From: Ruminococcus sp.
Lineage (GTDB): Bacteria; Bacillota; Clostridia; Oscillospirales; Acutalibacteraceae
Assembly (NCBI GenBank): GCA_023667385.1
Contig: JAMPAE010000073.1
Span: 1-7,119, forward strand
Direction: 5' to 3'
DNA: 7,119 nucleotides
Under the pieces are notes generated by a model. The model was given only the letters and a program-made list of their open reading frames with translations. It searched no databases and was not told the origin of the DNA. Shown one piece after another: positions 1-5,000 of this stretch (the stretch's first letter is position 1; every line of letters begins with the position of its first letter). The translations under genes and the position numbers were made by a program.

Positions 1-303
1 AGGCTTATCTATCAGCTGCCGACAACGCTTTGTGAAACCTTCCTGAAGGAAATTTTCAAAAAAGGCTCAATTGTTGGACTTGATCATGAAACCCTGTTCA
101 CAATTCAGAAGTTTTTTGAAAACAACCTCAATGTTTCCGAAACATCAAGAAAGCTTTTCGTTCACAGAAACACTCTGGTATACAGACTTGAAAAAATCAA
201 AAAGCTGACCGGCCTTGACCTGCGTGAATTTGATGACGCAATTGTGTTTAAGGTTGCGCTCATGGTCAAAAAGTACCTTGACGCAAAGCCGGTAAAATAT
301 TAA
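1..303 (+). CDS. CdaR/PucR-family transcriptional regulator, C-terminal fragment
   Basis: The open frame enters from the left edge and ends at TAA 301-303, leaving the last 100 residues. These match the C-terminal DNA-binding domain (HTH_30 type) of CdaR/PucR-like regulators. Visible landmarks are LD at residues 27-28, the helix-turn-helix at about 43-67 (NVSETSRKLFVHRNTLVYRL) and the following LTGLDLREFDDA at 69-80, which is the family hallmark 'vHrNTLxYRLxKIxxLTGxDLR'. The sensory N-terminal part lies outside the window, so the effector cannot be judged. The gene is followed after 131 bases by ftsE on the same strand, with no clear terminator between them, so read-through or local regulation of the division/hydrolase operon is possible but unproven. 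The family call is firm; the target genes are unknown. Confidence 0.87.
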   Translation, partial: RLIYQLPTTLCETFLKEIFKKGSIVGLDHETLFTIQKFFENNLNVSETSRKLFVHRNTLVYRLEKIKKLTGLDLREFDDAIVFKVALMVKKYLDAKPVKY

Positions 304-311
304 GAGATAAC

Positions 312-376
312 ACCGATTAATCGCTGCTGACTTTGGAGAAACATATAAAATGTAAATTCGGCACAGATCAATCGGT
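312..376. repeat. imperfect 11-base inverted repeat upstream of ftsE
   Basis: Arm 1, ACCGATTAATC (312-322), and arm 2, GATCAATCGGT (366-376), are reverse complements with one mismatch and a 43-base gap. Arm 1 is itself part of a perfect 10-base palindrome CGATTAATCG (314-323). The spacing suits a pair of protein-binding half-sites better than a tight RNA hairpin. The adjacent regulator gene could bind here, but this is inference. Chance occurrence in AT-rich spacer DNA is a real alternative. Confidence 0.35.
344..351 (+). promoter_or_regulatory. possible -10 box of an ftsE promoter
   Basis: TATAAAAT resembles a sigma-A -10 element and is the best candidate in the 304-434 spacer. No convincing -35 hexamer lies about 17 bases upstream, where TCGCTG occurs. 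The palindrome at 314-323 would overlap that -35 position, so an activated or repressed promoter is conceivable. A transcription start near 356 would give a leader of about 80 bases before ftsE. The assignment is weak. Confidence 0.2.
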
Positions 377-434
377 TTATTAAATCAATGACGTTTTTCT
401 CAATCGTCAAAAAATTATTAAGTGTGGTTAAAAA

Positions 435-1265
435 ATGATTGAATTCAAAAATGTAAAAATGAAGTATAAAGCAAATGACGTCATTGCGCTTGATAACGTC
501 AACGTTAAAATTGAGGATGGCGAATTTGTTTTCATCGTTGGTGCCTCCGGTGCCGGCAAGAGTTCATTTCTAAACGTAATTATGGGCCAGGAGAAAGTCG
601 ATTCCGGCTATGTAAAAGTCGGACCGTATCTGCTCAACGGAATCAAAAACCGTGAATTGCCTTATCTTCGCCGTATGCTCGGCATTGTTTTTCAGGATTT
701 CAGGCTGATTCCCAAAATGACAGTTTATGACAATATTGCTTTTGCACTTCGTGTTATCGGAATGGGCGAAAGAAAAATCACAAAGCGTGTTAAATATGTC
801 CTCAGGCTTGTTGACCTTGCAGGTAAGGCAGATTGCCTGCCGAATCAGCTTTCAACAGGCGAAAGGCAGCGTGTTGCAATTGCACGTGCACTTGTTAACA
901 ACCCGGGAGTAATCATTGCCGATGAGCCAACAGGAAACCTTGACCCGGTTCTGTCCGGTGAAATCATGAGCCTGTTTGATAAAATCAATGCCCTCGGTGC
1001 AACCGTTGTTGTTGTTACGCATGACCTTGAGCTGGTTCATCAGTTTGATCATCGAATTGTTACAATCGAAAACGGAAAGATCATTTCCGACATACCGTCA
1101 AAAGCAAAGGCTAAAATCCTGAAAGCTAACAGTGAGGCCGACAAGGCTCTTTTGAATGCCGGAAAAGCTCCGGTCATCACAAGCGTGCAGTCTGCTCAGG
1201 AAGAAATTGCTGAAATTGAGGCTGACACTGAGGCTTTGCAGCCTGATGAAAAGGACGGTGAATGA
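435..1265 (+). CDS. ftsE: FtsE, ATPase of the FtsEX complex
   Basis: Cytoplasmic ATP-binding subunit that, with FtsX, forms the membrane FtsEX complex that gates cell-wall hydrolases during division or elongation. Over 276 residues the ABC landmarks appear in order: Walker A GASGAGKSS at 36-44, Q-loop Gln87 (VFQDF), signature LSTGERQR at 139-146, Walker B with DEPTGNLD at 163-170 and the H-loop His196 (VTHDLE). The usual FtsE signature is LSGGEQQR, so this one carries Thr at the first glycine and Arg for a glutamine. The core ends near residue 228. A further tail of about 45 residues, rich in Ala, Glu and Asp, makes the protein longer than the usual FtsE length of about 220-230. An in-frame TAA just upstream (429-431) forces the ATG at 435, although no good Shine-Dalgarno precedes it. 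ftsX follows after 3 bases. The identity is secure because of the ftsX partner. Confidence 0.95.
   Translation: MIEFKNVKMKYKANDVIALDNVNVKIEDGEFVFIVGASGAGKSSFLNVIMGQEKVDSGYVKVGPYLLNGIKNRELPYLRRMLGIVFQDFRLIPKMTVYDNIAFALRVIGMGERKITKRVKYVLRLVDLAGKADCLPNQLSTGERQRVAIARALVNNPGVIIADEPTGNLDPVLSGEIMSLFDKINALGATVVVVTHDLELVHQFDHRIVTIENGKIISDIPSKAKAKILKANSEADKALLNAGKAPVITSVQSAQEEIAEIEADTEALQPDEKDGE
1257..1261 (+). promoter_or_regulatory. ribosome binding site of ftsX inside the ftsE end
   Basis: GGTGA, within the last codons of ftsE, lies 7 bases before the ftsX ATG at 1269, and AAGGA at 1251-1255 adds a second weak match. The ftsE TGA (1263-1265) is followed directly by an out-of-use TAA and then the ATG. 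This tight junction suggests translational coupling that keeps the two subunits in balance. Confidence 0.55.
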
Positions 1266-1268
1266 TAA

Positions 1269-2225
1269 ATGGCAAAAACAAAGAAGAGAAAGAACGGAAA
1301 AAGAAAATCCGGCGGACTTAACACCACTTATCTGACAAAAATGGGCTTTCACAACCTTGTTGCAAACAGAAGTATGTCACTTTCATCAATAAGCGTTCTG
1401 ACTGCGTGTCTGCTTCTCATTGGTGTTTCACTTTTGCTTGTGCTGAACATCAAAACTCTTGTCAGAGATGTTGAAAATCAAAATGTTGTTGTTGCGTTCC
1501 TCAAGGAAGATATTGACAATGTTGCAATAAATAAGGTTAACACCGACCTCAAAGCAATTGAAAACGTCACGGATGTTGAATTTGTTTCCAAGGAAGCCGG
1601 CTATGAGGAGCTTATGAAAGAGTTCGGGCTTGAAACGCAGATGCTTGACGGCGTAATCAGCAATCCTCTGCCGCATTCTTACAGAATCACTGTGAGCAAC
1701 ATTGATGAATTTAACACAACGCTTGCGGCAATCAAGGCGGTCGATAACATCGACATTGTTCGTGAAAGCCAGGAAATTGTGAATCAAATTTCAACTTTGC
1801 AGGCGTCGATAACAGCAATCTGCCTTGTTTTTGTTGCGGTTTTGGCTGTTGTTTCACTGTTCATCATTGCAAACACAATCAGAATCACAATGGTTTCACG
1901 AAAAATCGACATTCAGGTCATGAAATCGGTTGGCGCAACAAACACATTCATCTGCTGGCCATTCATGATTGAGGGCATCATTATCGGTATCCTGTCGGGC
2001 TTTATCGCCTTGATATTCACCTGCATTGTTAACCATTTTGAGGGTAATTCGCTCGCTTCGCTGTTCAATTTGTTCGGAAGCTCAACTGTTGCCATTTCAG
2101 ACATTCTTCCGATGCTGATTGTCTGCTATCTTGTTGCAGGCATAATCCTCGGCTCATTCGGCAGCGTTGTTTCCATCAGAAAGTACCTCAAAAAAGAGGG
2201 CAGTGAAGCCAACGAGTTGATATAA
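1269..2225 (+). CDS. ftsX: FtsX, membrane subunit of the FtsEX complex
   Basis: Integral membrane partner of FtsE. It passes the ATPase conformational signal across the membrane to an extracellular hydrolase. The 318 residues show a very basic cytoplasmic N-terminus (KKRKNGKRK, 5-13) and a first membrane segment at about 41-62. An extracellular domain of about 115 residues (64-178) follows, then membrane segments at about 181-203, 230-254 and 279-302. The stretch after segment 2 (NTIRITMVSRKIDIQVMKSV from 202, then GATNTFICWPFMIEG to 236) is the classic FtsX/FtsX-like permease motif and is well preserved. Length and four-segment topology are normal for Gram-positive FtsX. The extracellular domain is the expected docking surface for the coiled-coil hydrolase encoded next, 40 bases downstream. 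No truncation or frameshift is seen. Confidence 0.95.
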   Translation: MAKTKKRKNGKRKSGGLNTTYLTKMGFHNLVANRSMSLSSISVLTACLLLIGVSLLLVLNIKTLVRDVENQNVVVAFLKEDIDNVAINKVNTDLKAIENVTDVEFVSKEAGYEELMKEFGLETQMLDGVISNPLPHSYRITVSNIDEFNTTLAAIKAVDNIDIVRESQEIVNQISTLQASITAICLVFVAVLAVVSLFIIANTIRITMVSRKIDIQVMKSVGATNTFICWPFMIEGIIIGILSGFIALIFTCIVNHFEGNSLASLFNLFGSSTVAISDILPMLIVCYLVAGIILGSFGSVVSIRKYLKKEGSEANELI

Positions 2226-2252
2226 AGGAAGTCAAACACAGACGTAATTTTG

Positions 2253-2258
2253 AGGAGG
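2253..2258 (+). promoter_or_regulatory. ribosome binding site fixing a GTG start
   Basis: AGGAGG sits 7 bases before GTG 2266-2268, and no suitable ATG lies nearby. The codons after the GTG immediately give a signal peptide (MKRF...), which supports this start. Confidence 0.85.
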
Positions 2259-2265
2259 CGTATTC

Positions 2266-3648
2266 GTGAAAAGATTTACTGCAATTTTTGCTTGCGTAGT
2301 GTTGCTCTTTGCTTCAATTGTTTATGTGAGTCCATCCTCAGTTGTTCAGGCGGCAACAAGGCAGGAGCTTGAGGATGAAGTCAACAGACTTAATGATGAA
2401 ATCAAAAAGAATAAGCAGCAGCTTGACGATTTGGCAAATAAAAAGGAATCTCAGCAGGAATATCTCAACACGCTGAAAACCCAGATTTCAAACGTTGAAA
2501 AAAAGGTTGATAACCTTGAAACACAGATTAAATCAATTGACAATGAAATTGATGAATTTGACAAACAACTGAAAAAGCTTGACACTGAAATCACCGTTAT
2601 AAAAGATGAAATCAACGTTGCAAACAAGCAGATTACCGAAACGAAAAATAACATTTCCGATTCTGAAGATCTTCTTGCTGCAAAGCTCAGGGCATATTAC
2701 ATCAACGGCAAGGATTCGACGCTGAAAATTCTCATGGGCTCTGACAGCCTTGCGGGATTTTTGACAAGCCTTGAAATGATGAAACGTATGTCAGAGGACG
2801 ACAAAAAGGTCATCAATGATTTCAAAGATCAGGTAATCAAGCTCAACAAGGCGAAAAGTGACCTTGAAGAAAAGCAGACTTCCCTTGTTGACAAGCAGAG
2901 CAGCGTTGAGGAAACCAAAGCAAAATCAGTTGCAAAGAAAAAGGAACTCACTGCAAAGCAGGCCGAATATGATAAATCGGTGACTCAGCTTGAACATGAC
3001 TATGCAAAGGTTGAAAAATACATTGCCGACCTTGACAAGAACAGCGCAGTTTACACCGCTTACGTAAAAAATCTTGAGGCCGAAAAGGCTGCCGCTGACA
3101 GGGAAATTGACGAACTCATCAAAAGCTATCAGGCAACCACAACCCAAGCTTCAAACAATTCATCGCCGACTTTGCCCGCCTCAAACGGCGACCCATCGCA
3201 AACCGGCGGCAACAATGCGGCAGGTCCGTCTTATGCAGGTTCGGGCACATGGTCATGGCCGCTCGGCGGAGCATCGTGCTATATCAGCAGTGGATATGGC
3301 AACAGAAGTGCATCAATTTCAGGCTGGAGTTTCCACGGCGGAATTGACATCACCGGCGGTGGCATTTACGGCAAACCGGTTTACGCTTCCCGTGCCGGCA
3401 CTGTCATTGCAGCGGTTTGGGGAAGTACGGGCTATGGCCGCTATGTAATTATTGATCATGGTGACGGTTACACAACTGTTTACGGTCACTGCTCAAGCCT
3501 TGTTGTATCACAGGGACAAAGTGTAACCAAAGGTCAGCACATTGCAAACGTTGGTTCAACGGGTAACTCAACCGGACCGCATCTTCATTTTGAAGTGCGT
3601 CAGAACGGTTCAAAGCAAAATCCGCTCAACTATGTTAAAAAACCATAA
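2266..3648 (+). CDS. secreted coiled-coil M23 (LytM) murein hydrolase, probable FtsEX effector
   Basis: A 460-residue exported protein built like EnvC, PcsB and CwlO: signal peptide, long coiled coil, linker, C-terminal wall-acting domain. The signal peptide spans 1-29 (basic MKR, hydrophobic core, VQA-A cleavage). Coiled coil covers about 33-138 and 185-288, with a conserved helical turn between them (LRAYYINGKDSTLKILMGSD from 141), the region that contacts FtsX in related proteins. A Ser/Thr/Asn/Gly/Pro-rich linker runs 290-328. The M23 domain at about 329-457 keeps the active set: His357 and Asp361 (HGGID), His408 (VYGH), His439 and His441 (HLHFEV). E. coli EnvC has lost such residues and only activates amidases, so this protein should cut peptide cross-links itself. 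Position after ftsEX supports its being the complex's effector. Databases may label it 'murein hydrolase activator EnvC', which would understate its likely activity. Substrate bond unknown. Confidence 0.9.
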   Translation: MKRFTAIFACVVLLFASIVYVSPSSVVQAATRQELEDEVNRLNDEIKKNKQQLDDLANKKESQQEYLNTLKTQISNVEKKVDNLETQIKSIDNEIDEFDKQLKKLDTEITVIKDEINVANKQITETKNNISDSEDLLAAKLRAYYINGKDSTLKILMGSDSLAGFLTSLEMMKRMSEDDKKVINDFKDQVIKLNKAKSDLEEKQTSLVDKQSSVEETKAKSVAKKKELTAKQAEYDKSVTQLEHDYAKVEKYIADLDKNSAVYTAYVKNLEAEKAAADREIDELIKSYQATTTQASNNSSPTLPASNGDPSQTGGNNAAGPSYAGSGTWSWPLGGASCYISSGYGNRSASISGWSFHGGIDITGGGIYGKPVYASRAGTVIAAVWGSTGYGRYVIIDHGDGYTTVYGHCSSLVVSQGQSVTKGQHIANVGSTGNSTGPHLHFEVRQNGSKQNPLNYVKKP

Positions 3649-3662
3649 ACTCACGATTGCAC

Positions 3663-3684
3663 GAGGAGTAGTTATCTGCTCCTC
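3663..3684 (+). terminator. 9-bp hairpin after the hydrolase gene, possible partial terminator
   Basis: GAGGAGTAG (3663-3671), a TTAT loop (3672-3675) and CTGCTCCTC (3676-3684) form a 9-bp stem with one G-U pair, 14 bases after the hydrolase stop. The downstream bases, TGCTTGTGTTTATTT, are U-rich but contain no clean U run. This may therefore act as a leaky terminator, or as an RNA-processing or stability element that lowers expression of the downstream genes, rather than as a full stop. Confidence 0.45.
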
Positions 3685-3733
3685 TGCTTGTGTTTATTTG
3701 AAACGTATATTCCATGTGTATGAGATTTTTCAG

Positions 3734-3740
3734 AAAGGAG
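3734..3740 (+). promoter_or_regulatory. strong ribosome binding site of the leader ORF
   Basis: AAAGGAG lies 5 bases before ATG 3746. It is the only strong Shine-Dalgarno between the hydrolase and the S41-family gene. It is 46 bases from the S41 start at 3787, too far to serve that start directly, so it points to translation of the short ORF. Confidence 0.65.
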
Positions 3741-3745
3741 CTTTT

Positions 3746-3790
3746 ATGCCGTATTTGCAAATGAAACGTGCATATAAGTGTTTGATATGA
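3746..3790 (+). CDS. 14-codon leader ORF overlapping the S41-family start
   Basis: ATG 3746 with an excellent ribosome binding site opens a 14-residue peptide, MPYLQMKRAYKCLI, ending at TGA 3788-3790. The stop overlaps the ATG of the next gene as ATGA (3787-3790), the typical arrangement for coupled translation. The downstream gene has only a weak ribosome binding site of its own (AAGTG, 3776-3780). I recognise no peptide family. It may work only by carrying ribosomes to the next start, or by stalling them. Alternatively it could be a chance ORF, or the remains of a longer N-terminus in another frame. Confidence 0.5.
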   Translation: MPYLQMKRAYKCLI

Positions 3791-4971
3791 ACAAAAGAAT
3801 TTCCCTCGGCGTTACAATCGGTTTGATTTGCATTGCAATCGCCGTTTCTTCTGCAATCACAATGACTGTAATCAGCAAGGAATATAACAATATTCTCAAA
3901 GATTTGCCTGAAAAGCTCGGCAGATATGAATTGCTGGAAGAACTTGACGGCATCATCAACAACAACTATTACGGCGGCAACGAAAACAAAAACCTTGAAG
4001 CCGCCATTGCCGATGGTTATGTTGACGGGCTCGGCGATAACTATTCAAAGTTTCTGACCGCTGATGAATATGCAGATTATCTTGCAAGTGCCGCAGGCGA
4101 TATGTCGGGTATAGGCATAGAATATAAAAAGGCGAAGAACAGCCGCATTGAAATTACGGAGGTTTTTGATGATTCACCTGCACAAAGTGCAGGCTTAAAA
4201 GAGGGCGACCTAATTATCGCTTTTGACGGAATTATGCTTGATGTAAACAATTATAATGAAATGGCGTCAAAGCTTGAGGGTGATAAGCTGACGAGCGTCA
4301 ACATAACATACAGAAGAGGCAGCAAGGACACAACTGTAAACATTGTAAAAGGCTATGAGGCAAAATCAGTCACTGTGAAAACTTACAGTAACACAGGATA
4401 CCTCAAAATTTCCAACTTCTATTCATCAACGGCTTCACAGGTTCAAAATGCGGTTGACAAATTCTTATCTTCGGGCATGGAGTCAATCATCATTGACGTG
4501 CGCAAAAATCAAAGCGAAAACTTCGACATTGCAATGCAGGTGCTTGACATTTTTGTTCCGATGAATGATGAATCAGCCCCTGCGGCAACGCTTGTTGACT
4601 CAAAAAATAATGTCATCAAAAAATACACCACAACTTCGGGTGAAATCAGTCTGCCGATGGCTGTGCTTATCAGTGAGGACACCGAAGCGGCAGCAGAGCT
4701 TTTTGCCGTTGGTATGCGTGATTTCAGCAAGGCTGAGCTTGTTGGCAAAACAACAGCGGGCATCGGCTTGAAGCGTGAAGCGTTCAAGCTTTCGGATGGC
4801 GATGCTGTGCTGCTTTCCGTCGGTGAAGTTAAACCGTATCGCAGCGAGAGCTTTCATTCTGTCGGTATTGCTCCCGACCTTGAGGTTGAGGCAAAGGGCA
4901 GTGACAAGAAGCTTGCAACAGATGCGCAGTTCACCGCAGCGTTTTCGTTGATTTCACCAAGTGTTACATAA
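3787..4971 (+). CDS. membrane-anchored PDZ/S41 C-terminal-processing-protease homologue lacking the catalytic residues (pseudoprotease)
   Basis: A 394-residue protein of the Ctp (S41) family, whose active members are periplasmic or extracytoplasmic serine proteases with a Ser-Lys-Gln centre. Seen in order: membrane anchor at about 6-29, the helical lead-in GLGDNYSKFLTADEY (81-95), and a PDZ domain at about 108-178 including SPAQSAGLKEGDLIIAFDG (130-148). The S41 core occupies about 200-368 and ends with the conserved VGIAPDLEV (359-367). The catalytic positions are replaced. In TASAAELF the Ser becomes Ala301 (TEAAAELF, 299-306), the Lys of YGKG becomes Ile326 (AGIG) and the Gln four residues on becomes Arg330. 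The DLRNNPGG loop reads DVRKNQSE (237-244). The frame is intact, so a retained non-proteolytic role, such as PDZ binding or scaffolding of the hydrolase system, is likelier than decay. ATG 3787 is chosen because family members start MNKRISLG-like; GTG 3778 would add three residues. Confidence 0.87.
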   Translation: MNKRISLGVTIGLICIAIAVSSAITMTVISKEYNNILKDLPEKLGRYELLEELDGIINNNYYGGNENKNLEAAIADGYVDGLGDNYSKFLTADEYADYLASAAGDMSGIGIEYKKAKNSRIEITEVFDDSPAQSAGLKEGDLIIAFDGIMLDVNNYNEMASKLEGDKLTSVNITYRRGSKDTTVNIVKGYEAKSVTVKTYSNTGYLKISNFYSSTASQVQNAVDKFLSSGMESIIIDVRKNQSENFDIAMQVLDIFVPMNDESAPAATLVDSKNNVIKKYTTTSGEISLPMAVLISEDTEAAAELFAVGMRDFSKAELVGKTTAGIGLKREAFKLSDGDAVLLSVGEVKPYRSESFHSVGIAPDLEVEAKGSDKKLATDAQFTAAFSLISPSVT

Positions 4972-4987
4972 GATTTTGCGCTATTTT

Positions 4988-4994
4988 GGAGGAG
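4988..4994 (+). promoter_or_regulatory. ribosome binding site fixing a TTG start
   Basis: GGAGGAG lies 6 bases before TTG 5001-5003. The codons that follow give the first beta strand of a glycosyltransferase domain (VKVSIIMAV), so no later start fits. The gap from the previous stop is 29 bases, consistent with one operon. Confidence 0.85.
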
Positions 4995-5000
4995 ATTTAT

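Noticed and set aside
389..409. TGACG...CGTCA small stem before ftsE as a terminator or riboswitch
   Set aside because: Only 5 bp with an 11-base loop and no U tract on the + strand; too weak to call.
3074..3448. 124-codon + strand frame inside the hydrolase gene
   Set aside because: It is an out-of-frame shadow of the linker and M23 domain, with low-complexity translation and no ribosome binding site.
3697..3724. TTTGAA-N16-TATGAG as a promoter for the S41-family gene
   Set aside because: Only 3 of 6 and 4 of 6 matches to the sigma-A consensus; not distinguishable from background in AT-rich DNA.
3778..3789. GTG 3778 as the start of the S41-family gene
   Set aside because: It would add only three residues (MFD) before MNKRISLG, which matches the usual family start. 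ATG 3787 also forms the ATGA overlap with the leader ORF.
3787..4971. Calling the S41-family gene a decaying pseudogene
   Set aside because: The frame is uninterrupted from anchor to C-terminus, the PDZ and other fold motifs are well kept, and codon use matches the neighbours. Loss is confined to catalytic positions, which fits a retained pseudoenzyme better.
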